The notes: a model not told the origin generated them from the sequence alone. A stretch of DNA of 64,000 bases from Gemmatimonas phototrophica (GCF_000695095.2 NZ_CP011454.1:3658001-3722000), one strand, 5' to 3'; shown: positions 52,267-61,301, numbered from the stretch's first letter. Numbers and translations: made by a program.

Positions 52267-53763
52267 TCAGCGATTGATGGCATCAAACTCGTGCTCGTAA
52301 TAGCGCACGAGCACCTGGTCGTTGAGACGGTTGGGTTCGGCCGGTACTCTTTGCATGTCGGCGGGAAAGTCGAACAATCCCGGCACCGACGCCGCGGTGA
52401 GATAGCGCAGTCCACCGGGTAGCGAGGACGGCGGCGCGTAGCTGTCCAGCCCCGCAATGACAAACCCCCACTCCCCGAAGCTTGGCACGTACACGTGATA
52501 CGGCCATGTACGCAGTCCGGCCCCTTCCAGCGTGGTCACAATGCTCCAATACGACTGGCGGGCGAACATGGGCGAGGTGCTCTGCACCGCGATGAACGCC
52601 CCCGGTGCCAGATGCTGCTTGACGAGGCGATAGAACGCGCTCGTATACAGCTTGCCCACGTGATAGTTGGAGGGATCGGGGAAATCGATCACCACAAAAT
52701 CAAACTGCGCCGGATGGGCGTCGAGCCAGGTGAAGGCGTCGTCGTTGACAACCTCGACCCGCGGGTCCAGCAGCGACTTGGCATTCAACGCGGTGAGCCG
52801 CGGATGCGTCTTGAACAAGGCGGTCATGCCTTCATCTAGATCAACCAACGTGACGCGCTGCACGTCGGGATACTTGAGAATTTCCCGCACTGCCAGTCCG
52901 TCACCACCACCCAGCACCAGCACGCGCCCACGCGCCCGCCCGGCGCTCAGTCCGGGGTGTACCAACGCTTCGTGATAGCGGTATTCATCGCGGGCGGCAA
53001 ACTGCAGATGCCCGTTGAGGTACAGGCGCAGATCATCCTTCCAGCTGGTGAGCACGATGCGCTGGTAGCGCGTGTCCTTGGCCAGAATGATGGGATCGGC
53101 GTACATGCCTTCTTCGGCCAGCGTGGTAATGGCCTGCCCCTTCCACAGGCCGGCACCCAGCAGCAGCAACGCCGCGATACCGGCGCCCTGCAACCAGCGA
53201 CGGCGTGGCAGCACATCGCGAAACAGCCACGTGCTCCAGAGCCCCACCAGCACATTGATCACACCAAAGAGCAGCGCCGAGCGTACCAGGCCAAGGCGTG
53301 GCACCAACAAGAGCGGAAAGAGCAACGAGGCAAAGAGCGCCCCGATGTAGTCGAAGGTGAGCACATTGGCCACCACGTCCTTGAAGGAGAATCGGTCCTT
53401 CAGAATGCGCATGAGCAGCGGGATTTCGAGCCCCACCAGCGTGCCAATGAGCATGACCAGACTGTACAGCGTGAAGCGGAACGCTTCGGTGTAGGCGAAC
53501 GCCAGAAAGAGCAGCAGCGACGAGACGCCCCCGACCACCCCCACCAGCAATTCGATCACCACAAACTGCGTGACCACCCCTCGCACCACGAACCGGGAGA
53601 GCCAGCTGCCAATGCCCATGGCAAACAGATACGTCCCGATGATCGTGGAGAACTGCGTGACACTGTCCCCCAACAGGTACGACGCCAACGCGCCGGCGAC
53701 GAGCTCATAAATGAGCCCGCAGGCGGCAATCAGACAGACCGAGAGGAACAGCGCGAGTTGCAC
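52267..53763 (-). CDS. Membrane-embedded polyamine aminopropyltransferase (SpeE-like)
   Basis: A 498-residue fusion starting at GTG 53763. The first 200 residues form six or seven membrane helices (LFLSVCLIAACGLIYELVAG is characteristic of membrane spermidine synthases). The remainder is a spermidine synthase domain with the decarboxylated-SAM loop VLVLGGGDGLAVREIL, the acidic VTLVDLDEGM, VEVVNDDAFTWL and DFVVIDFPDPSNYHVGKLY. It would transfer an aminopropyl group from decarboxylated SAM, made by the SpeD of this operon, to an amine acceptor at the membrane. It is 3 bases after DUF350 and 9 bases before the oxidoreductase. Confidence 0.9.
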   Translation of the reverse strand: MQLALFLSVCLIAACGLIYELVAGALASYLLGDSVTQFSTIIGTYLFAMGIGSWLSRFVVRGVVTQFVVIELLVGVVGGVSSLLLFLAFAYTEAFRFTLYSLVMLIGTLVGLEIPLLMRILKDRFSFKDVVANVLTFDYIGALFASLLFPLLLVPRLGLVRSALLFGVINVLVGLWSTWLFRDVLPRRRWLQGAGIAALLLLGAGLWKGQAITTLAEEGMYADPIILAKDTRYQRIVLTSWKDDLRLYLNGHLQFAARDEYRYHEALVHPGLSAGRARGRVLVLGGGDGLAVREILKYPDVQRVTLVDLDEGMTALFKTHPRLTALNAKSLLDPRVEVVNDDAFTWLDAHPAQFDFVVIDFPDPSNYHVGKLYTSAFYRLVKQHLAPGAFIAVQSTSPMFARQSYWSIVTTLEGAGLRTWPYHVYVPSFGEWGFVIAGLDSYAPPSSLPGGLRYLTAASVPGLFDFPADMQRVPAEPNRLNDQVLVRYYEHEFDAINR

Positions 53764-53766
53764 GCC

Positions 53767-53979
53767 CTAATGAATCGCGGCGGCGACGATGATACCGAGC
53801 GCGATCGCCACCGAGCCCATGAGAATGGCCGCGGCCGTGTTCTTCTTCTCGGCAATCTCATCCCACAACTTGCCTGGGGTGAGCATATCGATAATGAAGA
53901 ACGCCGCCACGAACATCACGATGCCGATACCGGCAAACGCAGCGGAATTGAAGACGTTCGCCATGAACTGTTCCGTCAT
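53767..53979 (-). CDS. DUF350-family membrane protein (YjfL-like)
   Basis: A 70-residue protein with two membrane helices (FAGIGIVMFVAAFFIIDML and AAAILMGSVAIALGIIVAAA) joined by TPGKLWDEIAEKKNTA, the hallmark loop of a single DUF350 unit. Longer relatives such as YjfL carry two or more units, so this is a minimal version. DUF350 proteins are recurrent partners of SPFH, DUF4178 and polyamine-linked genes, but have no assigned function. Packed between a 62-residue secreted protein and the aminopropyltransferase. Confidence 0.87.
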   Translation of the reverse strand: MTEQFMANVFNSAAFAGIGIVMFVAAFFIIDMLTPGKLWDEIAEKKNTAAAILMGSVAIALGIIVAAAIH

Positions 53980-53989
53980 GCGGGATTCC

Positions 53990-54178
53990 TCATTTGCCGC
54001 GGAGCGTACGCCCCGGGATGTAGTACGACGAACGATACGCGCCGGGATTGTCGCGTACCGAGCGAGGGTTGTTGCGGGTTTCGTTGCTGCGGGTGAACGT
54101 CCATCCGCGGTACTGGGCCATGCCCAGTACGCCCACCACGGCGAGGACCCACACGGTATACACTCTGGCGGCCATCAT
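53990..54178 (-). CDS. Small exported protein of the SPFH/polyamine operon
   Basis: A 62-residue protein. An N-terminal helix (MMAARVYTVWVLAVVGVLGMA) is a signal or anchor, followed by a polar tail rich in Arg, Asn and Ser (TFTRSNETRNNPRSVRDNP, then SYYIPGRTLRGK). It fits precisely between the DUF4178 gene (8 bases) and DUF350 (10 bases), which argues that it is a real gene of the operon. I recognise no domain. The repeated R-x-N-P pattern may be a binding motif. Confidence 0.7.
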   Translation of the reverse strand: MMAARVYTVWVLAVVGVLGMAQYRGWTFTRSNETRNNPRSVRDNPGAYRSSYYIPGRTLRGK

Positions 54179-54186
54179 GCGTGTGT

Positions 54187-55506
54187 CTACTCCTCGTCGT
54201 CGCTGCTGGTGGTGCCACCAATGGGGTGGTCGCTTTCGGCCCAGCGCCGGTTTTCAAACGCAGCCGCGGGGAAGAGCGCAAACACCATAGGCGTCACCAA
54301 GGCCAGAAAAGCCAGTCCGTAGAATCCGTAATGCGGCGGATCCCGCCGCACACTGAGCGTATAGTTCACCGACTGACGGCCCACTTCGCCGCCCTCCGGT
54401 TGCACGCGCAAGAAGTACCGGCCCGCCGGCACCGACGACAAGCGAACCGTTTCCGAGCGATCGCCCTCGCTCCACGACCCGTCACTGTCGCTGCCGGAAT
54501 AGTACTCCAGCTGTCGCGTGACTTCGCGCGTTTCGCCGGTCTGCTCGTTAATGAGCGAGAGGGTGAAGAACACCCAGTCGTTGACCAAATCGGCCACGAG
54601 ATCGATGGCCACACCGGACGGGCGGCCGCCCAACTCAAACGCCGGCGTAACGTACGCGCCGTTGTCCCCCACACTGCGATCGTAGTGGTAGGACTGCCGG
54701 AATACTTCGGTGTTGCTGGCCATCATGACGTTCAGCACCAGCATGGCCACCAGCGCGAGCAGGCCGAGCATGAACCGCTCGCCGAGTCGCTTGGGAAGAT
54801 CGCTGTACGGATTGGGCTGGTTGGCAAAAACGCCAATGGGCGCCATGAACTCGCGCTTGAGCCCAAAGGCCTTCTGAATGGCATCGCCACGGGTGTACGT
54901 GCCCTGCGACCAGGTGACCTCACCTTCGGACGCTTCGGCGCTGAGCAGGTACGGCGCGGCCACGTAATCCTGGCTCACCACACTGTCGCCTACCCGCAGC
55001 TCCCAGGGAAACTCGCCCAGCGCCGCCGTGGTACGCGCCACCGCCGTCTGGAAGTGTTTGTAGGTGCGCCCGTCAAGCGTGTACGTAGGCTGATCGCCGC
55101 CACTGCTTTGCATGGGGCGCCGACGCAGCTTTTCAATGACGTTCCAGTGCCCCTGGTACTCCGAGAGATACAGAAACCCGCGGAACGGATTGAAGCAGAC
55201 GTATTCGGTCCACGAATAGTCCACCCCTTCTACCGTGACCGTGACCTCCTGACAGCCAATGGCTTCCCATGGCACACCCTTCCACGTGCCTCGGGTGCCT
55301 AACGGAATGCGCGGCTGCAAGGTGACCTTTTCGCCGTACTGCAGGACGCGCAGGTTGGCGTCGGTGGCATCCAGCTGTGCACCACACGCCGCACACACCA
55401 CGCTCACCGCCCACCCCTGGGCGTGCAGTTCGATACCTGCACCGCACGACGTGCAGTTCAGGGCCGACGTACGCGGAATGACCTGACCGGCCACCGGGTT
55501 CACCAC
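54187..55506 (-). CDS. DUF4178 protein with zinc ribbon and membrane helices
   Basis: About 439 residues from GTG 55506, placed behind GAGGGG; TTG 55524 would add six residues and overlap the previous gene. A zinc ribbon (LNCTSCGAGIELHAQG, VVCAACGAQL) is followed by a DUF4178 beta domain (GTWKGVPWEAIGCQEVTVTVEGVDYSWTEYVCF), a membrane helix (FMLGLLALVAMLVLNVMM), a jelly-roll-like extracytoplasmic domain (ending VPAGRYFLRVQPEGG) and a final helix (GFYGLAFLALVTPMVFALFP). It resembles the smaller paralogue just upstream in the operon. Probable membrane sensor or scaffold; function unknown. Confidence 0.83.
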   Translation of the reverse strand: MVNPVAGQVIPRTSALNCTSCGAGIELHAQGWAVSVVCAACGAQLDATDANLRVLQYGEKVTLQPRIPLGTRGTWKGVPWEAIGCQEVTVTVEGVDYSWTEYVCFNPFRGFLYLSEYQGHWNVIEKLRRRPMQSSGGDQPTYTLDGRTYKHFQTAVARTTAALGEFPWELRVGDSVVSQDYVAAPYLLSAEASEGEVTWSQGTYTRGDAIQKAFGLKREFMAPIGVFANQPNPYSDLPKRLGERFMLGLLALVAMLVLNVMMASNTEVFRQSYHYDRSVGDNGAYVTPAFELGGRPSGVAIDLVADLVNDWVFFTLSLINEQTGETREVTRQLEYYSGSDSDGSWSEGDRSETVRLSSVPAGRYFLRVQPEGGEVGRQSVNYTLSVRRDPPHYGFYGLAFLALVTPMVFALFPAAAFENRRWAESDHPIGGTTSSDDEE

Positions 55507-55510
55507 CGGG

Positions 55511-56155
55511 TCACCACCCCTCAAACTCGCGCAGATTCTTCAGCGCGAGATCATCAAAGGTGACGTACTCTCCGAGGTACAAGAGCGGCGGTGTTTCAGT
55601 CCCGTCCACCGTGGCAAAGGCCCCCTGATCGTTCTGCAGGTCGATAAAGGTGCTGGCGTCCTTGCGGTACGTGTAAAACGGGAGATCTCCCTCGGTGCCG
55701 ATGTAAGTGGCCTCCAGAATATTGGCCACCTCATAGCGCACATCGTACCACACGTAGCTGTCACCCACGTAGGTACTGCGCAGCTCTGGCATCTTGCCGC
55801 GCGGTTCGGACACCATGGTCATGGCGTATTCGAGCTGCGCGTCGGAGAGCCAGGCGCTCAATCCATCGTTCAGCACGCAGTGCCATTCGTTCCAGCGGCC
55901 GCGCGCCCACGCGTAGGTAATGCGCCCCACCACCACGAAGCTTTTGCCGCGCCACTTTCCTTCCGTACCTATCTGAATGGGCGAGCCGGTGACGGGAAAG
56001 TCGGCCTGCACTCCAACGCGCTCGAGATCGAGGTCGCGTCGGACGAGCACGGAGCGGCAGTAGGCGCAGGTGGTTTGCACCGCTTGCGCCCAGAGGAAGC
56101 GTACCGGCGCGCCGCAATTGGGACAGGTCGCCCCGTGTGGCTGGGGAACGATCAC
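55511..56155 (-). CDS. DUF4178 protein with zinc ribbon (short paralogue)
   Basis: A 214-residue protein starting at GTG 56155, overlapping the speD stop as GTGA. The zinc ribbon CPNCGAPVRF / TTCAYCRSVLV is followed by one DUF4178 domain (GKWRGKSFVVVGRITYAWARGRWNEWHCVL) and a second beta region with YVGDSYVWYDVRYEVANI. It has no membrane helix, in contrast to its neighbour. The long upstream frame to 56401 lies in speD and is not used. The tandem pair is a feature of these SPFH/DUF350 neighbourhoods. Confidence 0.85.
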   Translation of the reverse strand: MIVPQPHGATCPNCGAPVRFLWAQAVQTTCAYCRSVLVRRDLDLERVGVQADFPVTGSPIQIGTEGKWRGKSFVVVGRITYAWARGRWNEWHCVLNDGLSAWLSDAQLEYAMTMVSEPRGKMPELRSTYVGDSYVWYDVRYEVANILEATYIGTEGDLPFYTYRKDASTFIDLQNDQGAFATVDGTETPPLLYLGEYVTFDDLALKNLREFEGW

Positions 56156-56544
56156 GAGGCGGGCACTGGCTGCGGGGCGTATTCTCGGGCCACGTGACGC
56201 ACGCGCACGTCGGTGGCGCCCAGCAACGCCGAGAGCCGCTCCACCCACGCCCATTCGGCGCGCGGGGTGCAGCAGAACAGGTTGAGGCACGCCGAGCCGT
56301 GCTCGGGAAACGTGTGGATGGTGAGATGTGATTCCGACAGCATCACCATGCCGGTGATTCCACCCGCGACGCTTCCCGCCGGCGCGGGAAACTGATGCCA
56401 CTGCGGCGCCCCTACGGGGTGCAGCGCGAGCTCGCGTATGATGGTTTCAAACAGATCGTGCAGCACGGCAGGGCTGGCGAGGCGTTCGGAGTGACATCCG
56501 TACGCCTCGACAATCCATTCATGGCCGGAGGAGGAAGTCGTCAT
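56152..56544 (-). CDS. speD: S-adenosylmethionine decarboxylase proenzyme
   Basis: A 130-residue class 1B pyruvoyl enzyme that makes decarboxylated SAM, the aminopropyl donor. Self-cleavage is expected between E71 and S72 in the motif LSESHLTIHTFPEHG, leaving a pyruvoyl at S72; H77 and the Cys pair at 91-92 occupy the proton-donor and catalytic Cys region. Size and motif match the Thermotoga/Bacillus SpeD type. It lies 26 bases after the SPFH gene and overlaps the DUF4178 gene. No arginine or ornithine decarboxylase is in the window, so the amine acceptor must come from elsewhere. Confidence 0.93.
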   Translation of the reverse strand: MTTSSSGHEWIVEAYGCHSERLASPAVLHDLFETIIRELALHPVGAPQWHQFPAPAGSVAGGITGMVMLSESHLTIHTFPEHGSACLNLFCCTPRAEWAWVERLSALLGATDVRVRHVAREYAPQPVPAS

Positions 56545-56570
56545 GGAGGGTGACGACGGGCGGCGCGTAC

Positions 56571-57584
56571 TTACGCCTGCGGCGTGCCGCAGGCGGAGCA
56601 GAATTTTGCGATCGCCGGCAGCTTCACACCGCAGTTGATGCAGAACTTGCTCTCCCCACTCGGCTCTGCCGGCGTGGCCATACGCGTAGGCGGCACCGCC
56701 CCCCCTGGGGCAGACGGAGCGCTCATGCCGCCCGTAATGGCGTTGGCAATAGCCCCACCCAGCCCGACGCCAGCGCCGAGTCCAGCACCCAGTCCGGCCA
56801 GCCCCCCTTCATTGGCGGCAGCAATGGGGATGGACTGCGCGGCCTGATACGCCGCGTAGGTGCGCATGTCGCCAATCATGTTCATGGAGATGCGCTCGTC
56901 GAGGCGCTTCTGCAGCTCGTCGGGGAGCGACAGGTTCTCCACGGTGAACGAATCGAGCTTGAGCCCGAGCTGTTCAAACGCCGGCGCGACCGCCGCACCA
57001 ATCTGGGTGGCGAGTTGCGCCTGATTGGCCGCCATATCGAGGAACGGCACATTGGCGTTGGCAAAGGCACCCGTGAAGCCGCTGATGATGGCGTTGCGCA
57101 GCTGTGGTTCAATTTGCGCAACGGTGTACTCGGCGTCGGTGCCACCCACATTGGCCTGGAAGACCGTGGGGTTGGCTACGCGGAACGCGTACATGCCGAA
57201 CGCACGCAGCCGCACCGCGCCAAACTCACGGTCGCGAATGGTGATAGGCTGCTGCGTGCCCCACCGCTGACCGGTCTGCAGGCGCGTGGAGAAGAAATAG
57301 ACATCACTCTTGAACGGCGACTGGAACATCTTGTCCCAGTTCATGAGGTTCGTGAGCAACGGCAGATTCTGCGTGATGAGCGTGTGCAGGCCAGGCGCAA
57401 AGGCGTCGGCCGCCCGCCCTTCGTTGACGAACAGCGCCAATTGGGATTCACGCACGGTGAGCTGTGCGCCGCTCTGGATTTCCATGTCCTGCATGGGGAA
57501 GCGGTGCATGAGCACACCCGGGCCCGATTCGGTCCACTGGATGACGTCGATGAACTGCTTGCGGAGGAAATCGCCTAATGCCAT
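56571..57584 (-). CDS. SPFH/Band-7 protein with C-terminal zinc ribbon (YdjI-like)
   Basis: A 337-residue protein from ATG 57584 (MALGDFLRKQFIDVIQW). It has the SPFH domain of the YdjI/virion-core-like branch, without an N-terminal membrane helix: WTESGPGVLMHRFPMQDMEI, LTVRESQLALFVNEG, KMFQSPFKSDVYFFSTRLQ. It continues with a coiled helical region (RLDERISMNMIGDMRTYAAY), a Gly/Ala-rich linker and a C-terminal zinc ribbon (CINCGVKLPAIAKFCSACG). Such proteins form oligomeric membrane-surface scaffolds. It is the first gene of the eight-gene operon. Confidence 0.9.
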   Translation of the reverse strand: MALGDFLRKQFIDVIQWTESGPGVLMHRFPMQDMEIQSGAQLTVRESQLALFVNEGRAADAFAPGLHTLITQNLPLLTNLMNWDKMFQSPFKSDVYFFSTRLQTGQRWGTQQPITIRDREFGAVRLRAFGMYAFRVANPTVFQANVGGTDAEYTVAQIEPQLRNAIISGFTGAFANANVPFLDMAANQAQLATQIGAAVAPAFEQLGLKLDSFTVENLSLPDELQKRLDERISMNMIGDMRTYAAYQAAQSIPIAAANEGGLAGLGAGLGAGVGLGGAIANAITGGMSAPSAPGGAVPPTRMATPAEPSGESKFCINCGVKLPAIAKFCSACGTPQA

Positions 57585-57725
57585 GGAGCCGCTCCGATAC
57601 CGAACAACGGGGAATGGAACAGAACATCGCGAAGCCCGCACGCGAACGCGTCCCGGTTATTCGAACCGGAACGCGTAGATGAAGTCCACGTTAGGGGCTG
57701 GAGCGCACTACGGCAACCACCCGAT

Positions 57726-59255
57726 TCACGTTTCAGTGACCGACGGGGCGCGCCGGAGTTCAGACGGGGTGGTGCACGGCGACAATGTCGTGGTGGCATG
57801 GCGCCGAGCAAACGCGGCAATGGTGGCATCGCTGCCAATGGTCACAAATGTGCTGTCGGCATGCAGTTCGGCAATGAGCTCCGGATGCATGCGCGCATCC
57901 ATCACGATGACGTGGAATTCGCGAAACCATTGGTCGCTCGCCGCGAGGGTGGCGTTGGCGTACGCACGACCGAGTGCCCTCAGGTACTCGGCCGGCAGCG
58001 TTTCCACCCGGACATCGTGGGCCACAATGCCCTTGAGGCGCGGGAAGTACCACAGGAATCGATCGGCCTGTTGCTCGTCGACCAGAATGCACTGGCCGGG
58101 GACGGCGGCGGCGGCAACCCGGGCCACCAACGCGGTAGGCTGAGCAAGGCGCTGTTTATCTAATGCGAGCAAGGGTAGGCCAACAAGAAACAGGGCGCTC
58201 GCGATGGCCAACACGACGCGCGCGGCAGCGCTGCGAATTTGCGAAAACTCCAGCGGAAAGTTTTGCCCCAACGCTTCGTCCAGCACCCTCGGCAAAAGAA
58301 CCAACGAGGCCAGCGCCAGCGGCGTAGCGTGGCGAATGGACGTGGCGAACATGACGCCAAGCCCGGCCAACATCAGCATGGTGTAGGCGTCAGTTTTGGC
58401 ACGAGCGTGCCATAGGGCAGTCACTACCATGGCGAGGAAGGCGATCCCCCCGACGTCTCCGTTGGACCAGAGCGGATACCACTCGGTGATGAAATCGCGG
58501 AATACCGGATTGCCGGCGGTGTTGCGATAGTACTGCAGTACATCGGCGCCATAAGGCGTAGCAAATACCGCCGCCGCCAGTGTAACTGCGAGTACCGCAT
58601 CTCTGGCGGCCGCGCGTCCGTCAATGCCCTGCCCTGCGCGCAGTCGATCCAGCTGCCTCCCCACGAGCAAGGCGCCCGCAAATATGGGTGCAAGGAGGAC
58701 CGAGCCATGTAGGTTGGCCCAAAGAGCGGCGGCGGGCACCAGCCACCAGGTTCGCTTGGACGCGTGCCGACTGTCGAGCCAGAGCATGGCCGGAAACAGG
58801 AGCAGGAACGGATAGGCCAAGGTTTGCGCGCGCAGCACAACTTGGGCCCCCATGGCGGCAAACGCCGTCAACGTCACCAGCAGTGTGCGACCGGCGGTGG
58901 CCCTGTGGCGTACACTGAAGTGCGCCCCCCACATGAAGCTTGCCGCAACCAGCGCGGCGCCAGCGACAATCACCCCGGCAATACCCACCACTCCCTCGAC
59001 GACAAAAAAGAGGTAGTGCGCAAACCATTGGACGTCAACGACGGGCATACCCCAGCCAACGGCAGTCGTGCGATTGCTGGTAATCATTCCCGACTCTGCC
59101 ACCTCGCGGCCAAGCACGAGATTGAACCAGGTATCACCCCAGACAAACAGGGGAATGCGCAACAACACAAACAGCAGCACGCACGCCATCGTGATGTACA
59201 GGAGGGCGCGGTGCTGCTGCATGTGTGACTGACCGCTCTGGACGCCGTGCGGCAT
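57726..59255 (-). CDS. Polytopic membrane protein, GT-C-like, function unknown
   Basis: A 509-residue protein with about eleven membrane helices and a soluble C-terminal domain of about 120 residues. After the first helix the loop reads FVWGDTWFNLVLGREVAESG with GMPVVDVQWFAHYLFFVVE beyond, and the order and spacing follow the protein at 31592-33217. Similar proteins are annotated only as hypothetical. An acidic first loop suggests a GT-C-type glycosyltransferase. ATG 59222 is an alternative start. It lies between the SPFH operon and an M24 peptidase gene on the same strand. Confidence 0.7.
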   Translation of the reverse strand: MPHGVQSGQSHMQQHRALLYITMACVLLFVLLRIPLFVWGDTWFNLVLGREVAESGMITSNRTTAVGWGMPVVDVQWFAHYLFFVVEGVVGIAGVIVAGAALVAASFMWGAHFSVRHRATAGRTLLVTLTAFAAMGAQVVLRAQTLAYPFLLLFPAMLWLDSRHASKRTWWLVPAAALWANLHGSVLLAPIFAGALLVGRQLDRLRAGQGIDGRAAARDAVLAVTLAAAVFATPYGADVLQYYRNTAGNPVFRDFITEWYPLWSNGDVGGIAFLAMVVTALWHARAKTDAYTMLMLAGLGVMFATSIRHATPLALASLVLLPRVLDEALGQNFPLEFSQIRSAAARVVLAIASALFLVGLPLLALDKQRLAQPTALVARVAAAAVPGQCILVDEQQADRFLWYFPRLKGIVAHDVRVETLPAEYLRALGRAYANATLAASDQWFREFHVIVMDARMHPELIAELHADSTFVTIGSDATIAAFARRHATTTLSPCTTPSELRRAPSVTET

Positions 59256-59288
59256 GTCCGGAGAGCGTACTGGTGGCGACGTGTCTGC

Positions 59289-60710
59289 TTACTTCACCAG
59301 ATGGAATTTGGACTGGCGCCCAAACGCCCAGCGCACTTTGCCGGACGCGTCGATGATCACGTCTTCTTCCTGCGCCGACCGCACCTGCTGGTTGTTCCAC
59401 TCCGGCACGGGCGTGGTGGCCTGCAGTTCGATGGAGTACCACATGCCGGGAATGATCGTGTGGTCGCCGCGCCCTGGCACGCCATCCTGATAATCCCACA
59501 GCCCGATCAACGCACCGGCGCCGTGGCCGTGCAGGCCGATGGGGTGTGAATACTCGGTGCCGTCGATCTTCTCGCTGCGCATACGCGTGAGGACGGCCTT
59601 GAGGACGTCGTTGCCGGTGCGGCCGGGCTTGAGCTCCTCTACCGTGAGATCCTGCAGGCGGTTGGAGTTGGCGAGCGCCTTCTTGAGCCCCGCCGGTACA
59701 TCCGTTTCGCCGTCTTTCAGCACGTAGCCCATGTGCTGGGTGTCGGTGTTCAGTCCAAGCGCGGTCACGCCGAAGTCGCAATGGAGCACGTCGCCCTTGA
59801 GAATCGTGGGGTTCACCCCCACCAGTTCAGGGCTGCCAAAGGCGCGCTGAATCTCGACACTCGGCTGGAACCAGGTGGACAGTCCGAGGTCGGCGAGCCG
59901 CTGGCGCATCCACCACACGACATCGTCTGTCTTGGTGACTCCCGGCGTGATCACCCTGTTGGAGAACGCTTCGGTGATGATCTCCCACGCCACGCGGTTG
60001 AGTTCGCGGAACGCCGCTTCTTCTTCGGGTTGACGCGCCGCAATGAGATCGACGGCCAGCGCCTCGGCGTTCACGATCTTGGACGTCCACGGGGCGCCCA
60101 GCGCCTGCAGCATGCCTTCCTTTTCGCCGCTGGAGAGGCCGTCGGCAAAGGCGAAGTTGCGCGACGTATTGATGGCGATCTTGTTGGGCTTCCGCTCCTC
60201 GATGACCTGCTTGAGGATGTTCCATTGCTCGTCGCCCCACAGTTCAGCCTGTCGGTCATTGCCGCGGCTGCCGGCCGCGGGCTGCGGGACGGCCTTCATG
60301 CTGCGCACGGCCTTGAACACGTTCCCCTGTGACGTACCCCCCAGGGCAATACGCTCCACGCCCTGCGCGCCACGATCAAAGAAGACGTAGATGGTGCGAC
60401 GGCGCGCGGCAAACGTGGTGGGCGAAGTGATGGCCTTGAACAGCGGGTCTTCGTTGTACTCGCGCATGGGCACGACCCACATATCCACACCTTCGCGGCG
60501 CATGAGCATGGGCAACGTGCGTTCCATGCGCAGCTCGAACCATTTCTGCTGCTGAAACGCCTGATCGCGCAGCAGTCCGAAGGGGCGAAGCGTGTCGGCG
60601 GCCGGCGACCCGGACGTGCGGCTCCCCGGTGAGACGGGGAAGGCAATGGGTTGCGCGGCAGCGGTGGCCAGCGGGGCAACCGCGAGCAACAGAACGGAGA
60701 GCGTACGCAT
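59289..60710 (-). CDS. Secreted M24-family metallopeptidase (Xaa-Pro aminopeptidase-like)
   Basis: A 473-residue exported peptidase. ATG 60710 (MRTLSVLLLAVAPLATAAAQ) gives a clean signal peptide; ATG 60743 is possible. The pita-bread fold shows its metal ligands: Asp in LHCDFGVTALG, Asp in NTDTQHMGYVL, His in GLHGHGAGALIG, Glu in WYSIELQATT and Glu in AQEEDVII. The N-terminal creatinase-like domain is present (MRREGVDMWVVPMREYNEDP). It probably trims X-Pro peptides in the periplasm. The upstream frame to 60941 overlaps the preceding gene and is not used. Confidence 0.9.
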   Translation of the reverse strand: MRTLSVLLLAVAPLATAAAQPIAFPVSPGSRTSGSPAADTLRPFGLLRDQAFQQQKWFELRMERTLPMLMRREGVDMWVVPMREYNEDPLFKAITSPTTFAARRRTIYVFFDRGAQGVERIALGGTSQGNVFKAVRSMKAVPQPAAGSRGNDRQAELWGDEQWNILKQVIEERKPNKIAINTSRNFAFADGLSSGEKEGMLQALGAPWTSKIVNAEALAVDLIAARQPEEEAAFRELNRVAWEIITEAFSNRVITPGVTKTDDVVWWMRQRLADLGLSTWFQPSVEIQRAFGSPELVGVNPTILKGDVLHCDFGVTALGLNTDTQHMGYVLKDGETDVPAGLKKALANSNRLQDLTVEELKPGRTGNDVLKAVLTRMRSEKIDGTEYSHPIGLHGHGAGALIGLWDYQDGVPGRGDHTIIPGMWYSIELQATTPVPEWNNQQVRSAQEEDVIIDASGKVRWAFGRQSKFHLVK

Positions 60711-60753
60711 GGGGCGGGACGCGGTGAAAAGTGGAAGAGACATCAACACCCGG

Positions 60754-61251
60754 TCAGTTGGGCGTAGCGTGTACAGGGCGGCGCTGATCGACGGCGCGGC
60801 GCACCAGTTGCACCACGACCGCCAGAATGAGGGTGAAGAGCACGATGGTGAGTCCGCGTTGCCACAGCGCCTGTCCGGCCATGGGCCACCAATCCCCCCA
60901 GGTGGCCAACTGCGACCCGTAGCGTTCGCGGCCAAAAACAATGAGCACGGAGCTCATCCCCATCTCCACGGCGCACTCAATGACAAAGAAGGCAAACGCG
61001 CGCAGCGGCCAGCGCTTGACGGGATAGTTGCCGAGGTGCCAGGTGAGCATACCGCACAGAAAAAGCACGCCTACCGTGAGGCCGCTCACAAAAAAGATCC
61101 AGCTCCCGCTCCCCAGAACGATGGTCCGCCAAACACGAAGCACGAGCCCGGTGATGCCGGCAGGCTCAATGGTTCGTATGGCAAAGGCGCGCAGGGGATG
61201 GAGCTTCTCCTCACCCCAATGCACGACATCACGCGGGAAGAATCGGGACAT
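60754..61251 (-). CDS. Integral membrane protein, function unknown
   Basis: A 165-residue protein with three or four membrane helices (GSWIFFVSGLTVGVLFLCGML, AFAFFVIECAVEMGMSSVLIV, GLTIVLFTLILAVVVQLV). It begins with an amphipathic leader MSRFFPRDVVHWGEEKLHPL. No family is recognised. It ends 43 bases before the M24 peptidase start on the same strand and may share its transcript. Repeat R3 copy 2 is just upstream of its start. Confidence 0.65.
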   Translation of the reverse strand: MSRFFPRDVVHWGEEKLHPLRAFAIRTIEPAGITGLVLRVWRTIVLGSGSWIFFVSGLTVGVLFLCGMLTWHLGNYPVKRWPLRAFAFFVIECAVEMGMSSVLIVFGRERYGSQLATWGDWWPMAGQALWQRGLTIVLFTLILAVVVQLVRRAVDQRRPVHATPN

Positions 61252-61301
61252 GCAGCCAAGCTAAGCCGCCCGAAGGCAGCCGCTAGGGTCAGAGGTCGGG
61301 G

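Noticed and set aside
52957-54096. A 379-codon plus-strand open frame rich in His, Gln and Glu
   Set aside because: Antisense to the aminopropyltransferase, DUF350 and small protein genes, all with good family or operon support.
54181-55302. A 373-codon plus-strand open frame
   Set aside because: Mirror of the DUF4178 gene; no motif and biased composition.
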